A stretch of 64,000 nucleotides of DNA from a virus, in the IMG/VR virus record IMGVR_UViG_3300020438_000007, positions 166,740 through 230,739 of that record, one strand, 5' to 3'. Below the pieces are notes generated by a model that was given only the letters and a program-made list of their open reading frames with translations, was not told the origin of the DNA and did no database searches. Below, piece after piece: positions 1 through 6,730 of the stretch. The position numbers were made by a program, and so were the translations under genes. The first letter of the stretch is position 1. Each line of letters begins with the position of its first letter.

Positions 1-206
1 TAGGTGCGAAACCGATAGAAGCGATAGCATTATCAAGCGCAACTCTATCAAGATCGGGATCATCAAAATCAACGCCTGCAGCGTGATCTACACCCCACTC
101 GAGCACCTCATCACAAAAATCTGAGAAATCTTTGCATACCCAAGCAACATTTTCAAAGTTTTCTACTTCTTTGATTCTGTTAATTAATCTGTCTGTTTTA
201 GTCATG
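1..206 (-). CDS. Hypothetical protein, 3' part outside window
   Basis: An open frame of 68 codons runs from ATG at 206 off the left edge. It starts MTKTDRLINRIKEVENFENV and is acidic. I do not recognise the family. It begins directly after an early module with an AAAC-repeat leader and no Shine-Dalgarno, so it is probably an early gene. Confidence 0.7.
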
Positions 207-233
207 TTTGTTTGTTTGTTTGTTATACTATTA

Positions 234-290
234 TTATAGGGCATTGAGATTGAATATCAACCCCACTTGTGCCAGTTTGATTAGTGGCAC
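234..290 (-). promoter_or_regulatory. Early promoter module 1
   Basis: Dyad GTGCCA-N10-TGGCAC at 269-290, 8-bp linker, -35 TTGATA at 255-260, 15-bp spacer and -10 TATAAT at 234-239. The leader is four AAAC units ending at the ATG at 206. The upstream gene's stop codon lies two bases before the dyad. Confidence 0.85.
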
Positions 291-291
291 A

Positions 292-531
292 CTATCGGTT
301 GACTTTCTCCAAGTCACTTAGATAGCATTCCACTGTATGAAACTCATAGTCATTAATGTAAGTTTTAATAACAGCGTAGTCTCTACTTCTATCCAATAAA
401 ACTACATCACCTTCTAGATCATCATGTACGAGCGATTTAACACTAGTGCCTAGTTTGATGTTTGCTGTTACATCTTGACCAATTTTAAGAACATCTTTTT
501 TACATAGTTCTTTGTATTCTTGAATTGTCAT
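292..531 (-). CDS. Hypothetical small early protein
   Basis: 79 residues, beginning MTIQEYKELCKKDVLKIGQD. The start at 531 is preferred over the in-frame ATG at 549: it overlaps the upstream stop as TAATG and has GGGAGA about 9 bases upstream. No family recognised. The gene is the second cistron behind module 2. Confidence 0.7.
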   Translation of the reverse strand: MTIQEYKELCKKDVLKIGQDVTANIKLGTSVKSLVHDDLEGDVVLLDRSRDYAVIKTYINDYEFHTVECYLSDLEKVNR

Positions 532-692
532 TATAGTTGATTCTCCCATACTGTTGATTTAAAACGTCTCACTGCTTTGTCTAACAGTTTAATATCACCA
601 TCGCAGATATCAGCGGCAGACTCATCCTCTACATGAGAGAATGAATTGTTGATATCACCTATGAGAGTGAGTAATGCTTCGTAATTAGTCAT
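531..692 (-). CDS. Hypothetical small early protein (53 aa)
   Basis: An open frame of 53 codons from ATG at 692 (MTNYEALLTLIGDINNSF) to TAA at 531-533. It directly follows module 2 and its AAAC leader and overlaps the next gene by one base. Function unknown. Confidence 0.65.
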   Translation of the reverse strand: MTNYEALLTLIGDINNSFSHVEDESAADICDGDIKLLDKAVRRFKSTVWENQL

Positions 693-715
693 AGTTGTTT
701 GTTTGTTATACTACT

Positions 716-773
716 ATTATAGTCGATCGAACTAGAATTTAGTCCTTGATTGTGCCACTTTAGCGATTGTCCT
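716..773 (-). promoter_or_regulatory. Early promoter module 2 (degenerate)
   Basis: -10 TATAAT at 716-721, 16-bp spacer, poor -35 (ACTAAA) at 738-743, 8-bp linker and a half-conserved dyad (GTGCCA at 752, TGTCCT at 768). The module lies inside the 3' end of the upstream gene. The AAAC leader is kept. Confidence 0.65.
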
Positions 774-1004
774 ACTATTCATAAACTGAGCAGGTCTCTT
801 TGTATTACATGTAACAGCATAATTCATATCAAGTAAAATATCAATTTCTTCCGCCATGTTAAACACGTTGATTGCTTCATTTTCGACTGTCTTACCTTTA
901 TAGGTAACCACCTTCAATCTAGTAAGGTTACTAACTTTATTTTGTCCATCTTTGACTTCATAATAGTCAACAACTGTGTTTAGGTTATCAGATTGAAATT
1001 GCAT
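732..1004 (-). CDS. Hypothetical early protein
   Basis: 90 residues starting MQFQSDNLNTVVDYYEVKDG. Its 3' end overlaps module 2, so the last codons double as promoter sequence for the next gene. It follows module 3. No recognised domain. Confidence 0.65.
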   Translation of the reverse strand: MQFQSDNLNTVVDYYEVKDGQNKVSNLTRLKVVTYKGKTVENEAINVFNMAEEIDILLDMNYAVTCNTKRPAQFMNSRTIAKVAQSRTKF

Positions 1005-1029
1005 GATGTTCTTTGTTTGTTATACTATC

Positions 1030-1087
1030 ATTATAGGGCACTGATATGCAATAACAACACTTAGTGTGCCACTAATCAAACTGGCAC
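1030..1087 (-). promoter_or_regulatory. Early promoter module 3
   Basis: Perfect dyad GTGCCA-N10-TGGCAC at 1066-1087, 8-bp linker, -35 TTGTTA at 1052-1057, 16-bp spacer, -10 TATAAT at 1030-1035, then an ACAAAC leader. The dyad spacer is the reverse complement of that in module 1. Confidence 0.85.
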
Positions 1088-1104
1088 ACTGTTGGTTGAT
1101 TATA

Positions 1105-1353
1105 TCACCAATCTGGGGTAGGTTGCTTTGCCTGTGCTTTTTCGACCTTATCATAGTATTTGTCAACTGAACCCTCTAAGATTTCAAAGATAGTATCAAC
1201 TTCATTTACATAATCATCAAATGGTTCTAATAATTGACCTTTAACTCTGTCCGCTCTGTAATGCTCACTCTTTTTAACACTATCCTCAAGTGAGCATAGG
1301 ATAACACCTATTTGTGCTTCGGTTAGTGTGACTTTGTATAGTGTATTATTCAT
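1105..1353 (-). CDS. Hypothetical early protein, LTDxQFN-like
   Basis: 82 residues from ATG 1353 (MNNTLYKVTLTEAQIGVILC); its start overlaps the upstream stop by 8 bases (ATGAATAA), a junction type repeated elsewhere here. In-frame ATGs at 1374/1377 behind AGGAG are the alternative. The N-terminus resembles the LTDxQFN family seen at 2264, 4758 and 6729. Function unknown. Confidence 0.65.
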   Translation of the reverse strand: MNNTLYKVTLTEAQIGVILCSLEDSVKKSEHYRADRVKGQLLEPFDDYVNEVDTIFEILEGSVDKYYDKVEKAQAKQPTPDW

Positions 1354-1618
1354 GGATCCAGTTTCCTTGCTCATCATAATCTCCTTCAGTAATAGATTCT
1401 AATCCATATGGATCACTATCAATAACGACTGATTGTAAACCTTTATAATCACGTCCCTGTAAACGATAGACTTCTTTCTGTTGTCTCATATCTCGATCGA
1501 GTCTATAACATAATTCTGCATTTAGTGCCATTAATTGACGTTTATCATCACTATGTTCAGAATAATGAAAGTTCATACACTCTAACATGTATTCAAGTTC
1601 AATAATAGTAAATTTCAT
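1346..1618 (-). CDS. Hypothetical early protein
   Basis: 90 residues, MKFTIIELEYMLECMNFHYS at the N-terminus, charged and probably helical. The ATG at 1618 is chosen because GGAGGA lies about 9 bases upstream; the in-frame ATG at 1636 has no ribosome site. Middle gene of a three-gene early unit. Confidence 0.65.
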   Translation of the reverse strand: MKFTIIELEYMLECMNFHYSEHSDDKRQLMALNAELCYRLDRDMRQQKEVYRLQGRDYKGLQSVVIDSDPYGLESITEGDYDEQGNWIHE

Positions 1619-1619
1619 T

Positions 1620-1796
1620 TTAGTAGTCTCCTCCATATATTTCTTCCATCAACTCATCATAAAGTTTCTTTAGTTTAGTTGCTGTAATACTCTTTGCTTT
1701 ATCATTAATTTTCTCTTCTGTCTTATCATCAAAATTCTTAGCAAGATCTTTGATCTCTTTGATGTAATAACGACAGTCTGATCTTGTTATGGTCAT
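1620..1796 (-). CDS. Hypothetical small basic early protein (58 aa)
   Basis: Reads from ATG 1796 (MTITRSDCRYYIKEIKDLAK) to TAA 1620-1622; lysine-rich, ending EEIYGGDY. The codons for GGD supply the GGAGGA ribosome site of the next gene, so the two are translationally linked. First gene behind module 4. Confidence 0.65.
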   Translation of the reverse strand: MTITRSDCRYYIKEIKDLAKNFDDKTEEKINDKAKSITATKLKKLYDELMEEIYGGDY

Positions 1797-1821
1797 AGAT
1801 TTGTTTGTTTGTTATACTACT

Positions 1822-1879
1822 ATTATAGTAGCATGAGATTCAATAACAACCACGACTATGCCAGTAATTAAACTGGCAC
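1822..1879 (-). promoter_or_regulatory. Early promoter module 4
   Basis: Dyad with halves at 1858-1863 (ATGCCA) and 1874-1879 (TGGCAC), 8-bp linker, -35 TTGTTA at 1844-1849, 16-bp spacer, -10 TATAAT at 1822-1827, AAAC leader. The upstream gene's TAA (1868-1870) sits inside the dyad. Confidence 0.85.
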
Positions 1880-2038
1880 ATCATAGGTTGATTTATTTTT
1901 AAGAACATGCCAATATTCTTCATAAGATAGAGTTTCTTCTTTATCTGTATCGGTATTGAGTACAATATCAAAAGGATAAAAAGCATAATATCTCATATGA
2001 TCATCAACATACTCTTTGATTTGTTTATACTTAGTCAT
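1868..2038 (-). CDS. Hypothetical small early protein (56 aa)
   Basis: MTKYKQIKEYVDDHMRYYAF start at 2038, with AAGGGG upstream and an 8-base overlap (ATGACTAA) with the previous gene. Rich in tyrosine and acidic residues. Its last codons and stop lie in the module 4 dyad. Confidence 0.65.
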   Translation of the reverse strand: MTKYKQIKEYVDDHMRYYAFYPFDIVLNTDTDKEETLSYEEYWHVLKNKSTYDVPV

Positions 2039-2264
2039 CAGAACACCCCTTGATAACGCTTTGTATAGTATCGGTAAAATCCTCATCAAAGAATTCTTCG
2101 ATCTCTACCATAGCATCATTAAATGAATGGTCATCTATCCATTTTTGCATATCTTGAGCAACATATACAACTAAATCCTCGACTGACATTCCATCAACGA
2201 CTCGATCGATATAACGCTCTTTAAGAGCATTGAATTGTTTGTCTGTTAGTTTTGTTTTGTTCAT
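2031..2264 (-). CDS. LTDxQFN-family small early protein
   Basis: 77 residues from ATG 2264 (MNKTKLTDKQFNALKERYID), with an acidic C-terminal half. The opening LTDKQFN is shared with genes at 4573 and 6538, suggesting paralogues. The start is five bases after the upstream stop, without a clear ribosome site. Function unknown. Confidence 0.65.
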   Translation of the reverse strand: MNKTKLTDKQFNALKERYIDRVVDGMSVEDLVVYVAQDMQKWIDDHSFNDAMVEIEEFFDEDFTDTIQSVIKGCSDD

Positions 2265-2268
2265 AGTG

Positions 2269-2472
2269 TTAATCATGGATGATAGAATCAAAAATTGTGT
2301 CATCATTAGGGAACTCATTTACCTTAGCAATTGCTGCTGCGGCAACCATGTTCCAGACCTTTTGTCCTGACATTTTCTGATCTTGACAATGGAAAGCAAC
2401 TGTATCCTCTAAGAGTTCAAGCACTTCCATTGACTCATTAAAGAGTTTTTCGTATTCTACAGGGTTCATCAT
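2269..2472 (-). CDS. Hypothetical early protein
   Basis: 67 residues, MMNPVEYEKLFNESMEVLEL; overlaps the preceding stop as ATGA with GAGG a few bases upstream, implying coupled translation. Second ATG at 2469 is equally possible. Acidic; no recognised domain. Confidence 0.65.
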   Translation of the reverse strand: MMNPVEYEKLFNESMEVLELLEDTVAFHCQDQKMSGQKVWNMVAAAAIAKVNEFPNDDTIFDSIIHD

Positions 2473-2702
2473 ACAGTCCTCACGAATAGTTTTGAAATGC
2501 GATCGTCAATTTCATTGACTCTCTCATAAACTGATCTGCCTTCGATCAATTCATCTTCTTGCATACTGTCATCATCATAACAACGATAATCTTCAAGTGC
2601 ATTTGAGATAGTGTCCCATTCTCCATCAGTGAAGAATGAGCGAATTGTTTGCAGTTGGTCAAAAGAGAAGTCTCTAACCAGTGATCCTTGACGATTCATC
2701 AT
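2469..2702 (-). CDS. Hypothetical early protein
   Basis: 77 residues, acidic (MMNRQGSLVRDFSFDQLQTI). First gene of the unit driven by module 5, preceded by AAAC repeats and no Shine-Dalgarno. The N-terminal FSFDQLQ loosely resembles the LTDxQFN pattern. Function unknown. Confidence 0.65.
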   Translation of the reverse strand: MMNRQGSLVRDFSFDQLQTIRSFFTDGEWDTISNALEDYRCYDDDSMQEDELIEGRSVYERVNEIDDRISKLFVRTV

Positions 2703-2728
2703 AAAGTTTGTTTGTTTGTTATGTACTT

Positions 2729-2786
2729 ATTATAGGGCAGTGACTCAAAGAATCAACCACCCTTGTGCCAGTTTGTCTACTGGTCT
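2729..2786 (-). promoter_or_regulatory. Early promoter module 5
   Basis: Dyad halves GTGCCA (2765) and TGGTCT (2781), 8-bp linker, -35 TTGATT at 2751-2756, 16-bp spacer, -10 TATAAT at 2729-2734, leader with three AAAC units. Confidence 0.8.
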
Positions 2787-3079
2787 AATGCCCATAGACT
2801 TCCACCATCAAAATCGGTAGGGTATCCATAGTTTCTAACTAACATATCTCTAACTCTTTCTCTGTCAAGTGAATCACCATCGCCCCAAGTGAATCTATCA
2901 TTATCCAAATCAGATATCACTTGTAAGTAATCTTCCGTAGCAAGTGTAATGTCACCTTTAGTAACATTCATTTGATAAAGTGCATCATCAGCACCATAGA
3001 ATGAAAAGACATAATCAATAAACTCATCAAGTTGATTGATGTCATATTTTGATTTTCCGATAGCAACGATAGAAGTCAT
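2777..3079 (-). CDS. Hypothetical early protein
   Basis: 100 residues, acidic, beginning MTSIVAIGKSKYDINQLDEF. Sole gene between modules 6 and 5. The leader ends AAACAGGTTT before the ATG, so a weak AGG ribosome site is present. Not recognised. Confidence 0.65.
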   Translation of the reverse strand: MTSIVAIGKSKYDINQLDEFIDYVFSFYGADDALYQMNVTKGDITLATEDYLQVISDLDNDRFTWGDGDSLDRERVRDMLVRNYGYPTDFDGGSLWALDQ

Positions 3080-3104
3080 AAACCTGTTTGTTTGTTATAC
3101 TATC

Positions 3105-3162
3105 ATTATAGGGCAGTGATATTGAATATCAACCGCCCTTGTGCCACTTATTCAACTGTCAC
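3105..3162 (-). promoter_or_regulatory. Early promoter module 6
   Basis: Dyad GTGCCA (3141) / TGTCAC (3157), 8-bp linker, -35 TTGATA at 3127-3132, 16-bp spacer, -10 TATAAT at 3105-3110, AAAC leader. Confidence 0.85.
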
Positions 3163-3346
3163 TAGGTACAACCATTTGTGGGATTCCATCTTGAATATCC
3201 GCTAAGTGTCCTAGTTTATGACGAATTTTCCTAAAATTAACGTCAAAATCATCGCTCAACTTGTCAGTAACCCTACAAGGCGTACCTAAGATAAGTTGAA
3301 GCAGAGCGTCACACTCTGCTGCGGTTAGATTTGGGTCATTCATCAT
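3152..3346 (-). CDS. Hypothetical early protein
   Basis: 64 residues (MMNDPNLTAAECDALLQLIL), overlapping the upstream stop as ATGA with GAGGTAGC before it, so probably translationally coupled. Its 3' end reads into the module 6 dyad. Function unknown. Confidence 0.65.
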   Translation of the reverse strand: MMNDPNLTAAECDALLQLILGTPCRVTDKLSDDFDVNFRKIRHKLGHLADIQDGIPQMVVPSDS

Positions 3347-3825
3347 GCTACCTCGTATAATTCTTTTGGATAATCAGCAGGGATAGTTTCTTTGATAGGT
3401 TTGAATGTATCGTTGAAATCTTTAGTCTCTTTGTTCCAAAAACTGAGACCATAACACTCTAGAGTTCCGTCAAGTTCCTTGACGTAAGCATACTCTCCAC
3501 AACACTTGTCAGTATCCTCAAAGAAGTGAGAGATAGTTTTGTGAAGTTTAGGAGCATTATCATCCATAGACTCACCTCGCTCTGTATAATAGCAAGGTTT
3601 GTACTCTCTACCTTCTAACTCTTCGGGTTCCTTAAGATCCCAACCTGAGTTAGTATAGCAACAACTCATGTTACCACCATCAATAAGTTCAGCGAATTGG
3701 TCTCTAGTATCATAGTGCTTGTTGAGAGTAACTCCCAACCACTGTGGATAACCATCCCAGTGATGATATACTGAAAGGATTGAACCATCAGCAAGGCGAA
3801 GTCCGATTCTTGAATTTGTTGACAT
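3343..3825 (-). CDS. Conserved phage protein, SRIG/HWDGYP type
   Basis: 160 residues. The N-terminus (STNSRIGLRLADGS, then SVYHHWDGYP) matches a protein type I recall as common and uncharacterised in many phages. Two CC pairs (SCCYT, KCCGEY) could bind metal or form disulfides; that is inference. It begins after module 7 and its AAAC leader and is co-transcribed with the next gene. Confidence 0.75.
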   Translation of the reverse strand: MSTNSRIGLRLADGSILSVYHHWDGYPQWLGVTLNKHYDTRDQFAELIDGGNMSCCYTNSGWDLKEPEELEGREYKPCYYTERGESMDDNAPKLHKTISHFFEDTDKCCGEYAYVKELDGTLECYGLSFWNKETKDFNDTFKPIKETIPADYPKELYEVA

Positions 3826-3852
3826 AGTGTGTTGTTTGTTTGTTATGTACTT

Positions 3853-3910
3853 ATTATAGTGTGGTGGGAATGGAAATCAACCACCTGTGTGCCACTAATC
3901 TAAGTGTCAC
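3853..3910 (-). promoter_or_regulatory. Early promoter module 7
   Basis: Dyad GTGCCA (3889) / TGTCAC (3905), extendable to a 13-bp imperfect inverted repeat; 8-bp linker, -35 TTGATT at 3875-3880, 16-bp spacer, -10 TATAAT at 3853-3858, AAAC leader. Confidence 0.85.
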
Positions 3911-4164
3911 AGGTCTGCTGGGTCTGAAGGCATCACCTGTGGTACGATCATCAGTTGTAACCTATCAACGACAGCGGGCACTAGATAACTACCATCAAAA
4001 GAGCAAGTTCCGTCATCATTCTTGTTACCTAACTTCTCACAAATTGCATCACTAACTAACTCATATAAAACGTTATGTTTCCTTGGGTTCTGATAAATGT
4101 GTTCAATAACTTCCAATACCAAAGCATCAGCAAGTTTGTTTAATGTCTCTTTAGATAGAGTCAT
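3907..4164 (-). CDS. Hypothetical early protein
   Basis: 85 residues, MTLSKETLNKLADALVLEVI, probably helical. It has a strong AAGGAGGA ribosome site, unlike the first genes of these units, consistent with being the last gene of a four-gene unit starting at module 8. Confidence 0.65.
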   Translation of the reverse strand: MTLSKETLNKLADALVLEVIEHIYQNPRKHNVLYELVSDAICEKLGNKNDDGTCSFDGSYLVPAVVDRLQLMIVPQVMPSDPADL

Positions 4165-4189
4165 TTAGTCCTCCTTTTTGTTTGTGTGG

Positions 4190-4576
4190 TCATTTTCCAA
4201 TTCCCATAGGGTCATCTGATTCGCTCTCTAATTGAGAGACAATTGCACTATCAATTTTGTCTAGTTCTTCTTGATGAAACTTTCTTGTCCATCCATCATT
4301 GTATGATGAATTTGCATTTACCAAATGGTGTGCTCGGTTTCCAATCAAAACATCATTTTCTTCTCTATAATATTCATAAACAAGTTGTTGATATATGTCA
4401 AACAACTCTTGCAATACTACTCCTTCGAGATCAGTCCATGAACCAACGTAGTCAACTTGTGTCTCATCATATCCGCCCTTCTTGAAACTAGGAGCACTAA
4501 AAAAGTGCATATCTGTGTCTATCATGAAGTGATGACCATACTTCTCACTCTCGTAAGTTTTTACATATGTCCTCAT
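4190..4576 (-). CDS. Hypothetical early protein
   Basis: 128 residues, MRTYVKTYESEKYGHHFMID, acidic overall. GGAGGT precedes the ATG, which overlaps the upstream stop by four bases. A 25-base gap with the next gene's ribosome site follows. Not recognised. Confidence 0.65.
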   Translation of the reverse strand: MRTYVKTYESEKYGHHFMIDTDMHFFSAPSFKKGGYDETQVDYVGSWTDLEGVVLQELFDIYQQLVYEYYREENDVLIGNRAHHLVNANSSYNDGWTRKFHQEELDKIDSAIVSQLESESDDPMGIGK

Positions 4577-4758
4577 TTTGTACCTCCATCAACTGCTATC
4601 ATTTTGTGGTATATGTCATATGAAATATAATCTCTAATATCATTTGAGAGATCAGGGTCATGCTTTGTTTCTACTCTCTCTTTGAGTGAGAAATAAGTCG
4701 GTTCAAATATCTCAAAGAGTCTATTGAACTCGGTATCTGTTAGGTTTAATGTTTTCAT
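4573..4758 (-). CDS. LTDxQFN-family small early protein
   Basis: 61 residues starting MKTLNLTDTEFNRLFEIFEP; the LTDTEFN segment matches the paralogues at 2264 and 6729. Four-base overlaps on both sides show tight coupling. Function unknown. Confidence 0.65.
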   Translation of the reverse strand: MKTLNLTDTEFNRLFEIFEPTYFSLKERVETKHDPDLSNDIRDYISYDIYHKMIAVDGGTK

Positions 4759-4970
4759 AGGTCAATAGTATGCTCAAGTTTTAGACGTAATAGTGAGTCA
4801 ACAACCGATTCCATAGTTGTCTTAGAGTAACCAACTGCATAGGGATAATCCTTCTTGTAGTCAGCGGCACTCTGTTCCGAAGCACCATAACATACCTCAA
4901 TTGATTCATTGAGTGACATAATTATTGCATCAATAACGTAGGTCGGGATTTCAAGTTTGGGATCTGGCAT
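4755..4970 (-). CDS. Hypothetical early protein
   Basis: 71 residues, MPDPKLEIPTYVIDAIIMSL; first gene of the unit behind module 8. AAGGT lies before the ATG. No domain recognised. Confidence 0.65.
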   Translation of the reverse strand: MPDPKLEIPTYVIDAIIMSLNESIEVCYGASEQSAADYKKDYPYAVGYSKTTMESVVDSLLRLKLEHTIDL

Positions 4971-4991
4971 TGAATTACCTTATATGTTTAT

Positions 4992-5049
4992 ATTATAGTA
5001 TAATAAAATAGGATTGCAACCACTCATGTGACATTTATTCAACTGGCAC
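4992..5049 (-). promoter_or_regulatory. Early promoter module 8
   Basis: Dyad GTGACA (5028) / TGGCAC (5044), 8-bp linker, -35 TTGCAA at 5014-5019, 16-bp spacer, -10 TATAAT at 4992-4997. The leader has only a trace of the AAAC pattern but carries AAGGT. Confidence 0.8.
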
Positions 5050-5063
5050 ACCCGATGAAGTGA

Positions 5064-6035
5064 TTAAGAGTTGGTAATCACTTCATCTGGTACGCCCCAT
5101 GTCTTTTTCATGTTAAAGTTTGCATAACTGAAGCGTTGACGTTTGACAAGTTTGTATGTACCATATTTGTTAGTCATCACATAACCCTCATGTTCATAGG
5201 GTTGACCATCAATAAGACACTCTACATCTTGTGACGTAGTGATGCCTTGCATCAATAGTTCTTTAACTTCGATAATCATATTGTACAAGTGGAATAGGTT
5301 TTTTGAATATCCTGTATCACTTGCAAGTTGATCTGGGTTAAGTTTCTTGCCTTCCCTCACATAACTGTTGACGATTACCTTTAGTGTTTTCCCTTCCTTG
5401 AGCGTGGGGAACTCGGTGAATCGTACCAACGTGCGAATAAGAATGAGCAAAAATTCGATCTTTGCATTTAAGCGGTTTGATCGGGCGCCCATACTAGCAT
5501 GAGTATCAACTTGATAGTGTCTCAAGTTGGTACAGTCGAGATTCCCATAGTTATTAGTCCTATAATGGAATACTGCATCTAATTCTTGAATAGTTGCACC
5601 AACATATTCAGTATGAGTCGCTACAACCACTGATTGTTTGATTACTTTATCAAATTTGTAGGTGATTGTGTTAGGTTTGTAAGTATCATTACCACCATAA
5701 CCAATGAAGTCGCACTGATATACCCCATGCTCTGTGGGCAGGGTCTCAAGACAAGTGTGTAGAATACTTGCTACGTTTGGGATGTTCCCATGATTAGTTT
5801 CAATGTCATCATGAGTATAGTTTATCTTGATCTTTTTCTTATTGAATACTGATTTAGTACCAACAAAGAATCTACCATTCTCAGGGTTGACTCCATAGAC
5901 GACAGCGGGGGCACCATCATATTTGACTGATATTTGATTTCTCTTGCTCTTCAGAAACTTGATCACATCAACAGCACCCTCCTTACCAAGGGTCAGGATG
6001 CTGTCCTCTGGGTGTTCTAGGTGTTTGTTCTTCAT
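5064..6035 (-). CDS. Nucleotidyltransferase/ligase-fold protein (DUF6267-like)
   Basis: 323 residues. Motif KYDG at about 38-41 matches ligase motif I (KxDG, the lysine that takes AMP); RFFVGTKS follows at about 55-62; near the C-terminus EGYV (about 283-286) and KLVKR (about 295-299) resemble motifs IV and V. This is the pattern of ATP-dependent DNA/RNA ligases and capping enzymes, but I recall related cyanophage proteins being labelled only DUF6267.
 The ATG at 6035 is chosen because the -10 box ends six bases upstream, which would place +1 on the ATG (leaderless). An in-frame ATG at 6053 lies upstream of the -10. Substrate unknown; DNA or RNA repair is inference. Confidence 0.6.
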   Translation of the reverse strand: MKNKHLEHPEDSILTLGKEGAVDVIKFLKSKRNQISVKYDGAPAVVYGVNPENGRFFVGTKSVFNKKKIKINYTHDDIETNHGNIPNVASILHTCLETLPTEHGVYQCDFIGYGGNDTYKPNTITYKFDKVIKQSVVVATHTEYVGATIQELDAVFHYRTNNYGNLDCTNLRHYQVDTHASMGARSNRLNAKIEFLLILIRTLVRFTEFPTLKEGKTLKVIVNSYVREGKKLNPDQLASDTGYSKNLFHLYNMIIEVKELLMQGITTSQDVECLIDGQPYEHEGYVMTNKYGTYKLVKRQRFSYANFNMKKTWGVPDEVITNS

Positions 6036-6041
6036 ACTACC

Positions 6042-6099
6042 ATTATACACCATGCCAACAGGAAAACAACCCTCTCTGTACCAGTTTGTAGACTGTCAC
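6042..6099 (-). promoter_or_regulatory. Early promoter module 9
   Basis: Dyad GTACCA (6078) / TGTCAC (6094), 8-bp linker, -35 TTGTTT at 6064-6069, 16-bp spacer, -10 TATAAT at 6042-6047. Six bases separate the -10 from the ATG of the ligase-fold gene. Confidence 0.8.
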
Positions 6100-6404
6100 A
6101 CAAAGAATTGTTCTAGTGGGGTCAAGTTAAGTTTCATTGCAGTATAGGGCGAAGTGTCCTCTATTGAGACTTCTTTACCTATTCTATTTGAATTGATGGG
6201 GGCGTAGTAAGCGTGCGTACTGCTTCTCTTTGTTCTCTTATGCTTGACGAATCCCCAGATACAACGAGATTCATCACCATCATTATAGAGAAACCTATAG
6301 TCAGATACAGTCCAGATAGCATCCACATTAGTTTTAAATTGTATCGACTCATAGCGGTATCCTTTAGGTGGTTGGTGAATAAAATCGTCTGGAAGTGCGG
6401 TCAC
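6096..6404 (-). CDS. Hypothetical early protein, GTG start
   Basis: 102 residues (reads MTALPDDFIHQPPKGYRYES with GTG initiation at 6404; a stop lies in frame just upstream). No clear ribosome site. It is preceded by an about 80-base leader with strong base-pairing potential. Basic centre (KHKRTKRSS). Function unknown. Confidence 0.6.
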   Translation of the reverse strand: MTALPDDFIHQPPKGYRYESIQFKTNVDAIWTVSDYRFLYNDGDESRCIWGFVKHKRTKRSSTHAYYAPINSNRIGKEVSIEDTSPYTAMKLNLTPLEQFFV

Positions 6405-6423
6405 AATTTATCAGTTAAAAGAT

Positions 6424-6485
6424 TGTGGGAGAGATTCGACTTAAAGAGCATTTTCCACTGGGGTCGCTCACTCTTGCCTCCCACA
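6424..6485 (-). ncRNA. Structured 5' leader with possible pseudoknot
   Basis: The predicted transcript from module 10 starts at about 6484, the first arm of an 8-bp perfect helix (6478-6485 with 6424-6431). Inside, CGAC (6437-6440) can pair with GTCG (6463-6466), while AAGAG (6444-6448) can pair with CTCTT (6471-6475); these cross, giving an H-type pseudoknot. It could regulate the downstream GTG gene. I cannot match it to a known riboswitch. Confidence 0.4.
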
Positions 6486-6490
6486 TTTAT

Positions 6491-6548
6491 ATAATAATCC
6501 ATTGGGATAGGATTACAACCAGTAGTGTGCCAGTTTATTATATGTCAC
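6491..6548 (-). promoter_or_regulatory. Early promoter module 10
   Basis: Dyad GTGCCA (6527) / TGTCAC (6543), 8-bp linker, -35 TTGTAA at 6513-6518, 16-bp spacer, -10 TATTAT at 6491-6496. The AAAC leader is replaced by a structured leader. Confidence 0.75.
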
Positions 6549-6729
6549 ATTCGGGGTTGAGAAATTGTCTATTTCGCTTTACCTTAGTAGTTGAAATATC
6601 AATTAGGTCTTCTAACTCTTCAATAGAATTAGATAGGTTATCATCATCTTTCTCTTCAGAATAGAAAAATAATGCTTCACTTAACAAGTTGAATTGCTTG
6701 TCAGTTAGTGTTACATCGATCTTATACAT
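6538..6729 (-). CDS. LTDxQFN-family small early protein
   Basis: 63 residues, MYKIDVTLTDKQFNLLSEAL, acidic middle and basic C-terminus. LTDKQFN is identical to the protein starting at 2264. GAGGTAAG before the ATG; one base separates it from the upstream oxygenase gene's stop. Confidence 0.65.
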   Translation of the reverse strand: MYKIDVTLTDKQFNLLSEALFFYSEEKDDDNLSNSIEELEDLIDISTTKVKRNRQFLNPECDI

Positions 6730-6730
6730 C

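Noticed and set aside
205-230. GTTT repeats as simple microsatellite noise
   Set aside because: They occur at the same place between -10 box and start codon in most modules and nowhere else, so they are treated as leaders.
6424-6485. Leader as a glutamine, SAM or preQ1 riboswitch
   Set aside because: None of their conserved single-stranded motifs is present; left as an unassigned structured leader.
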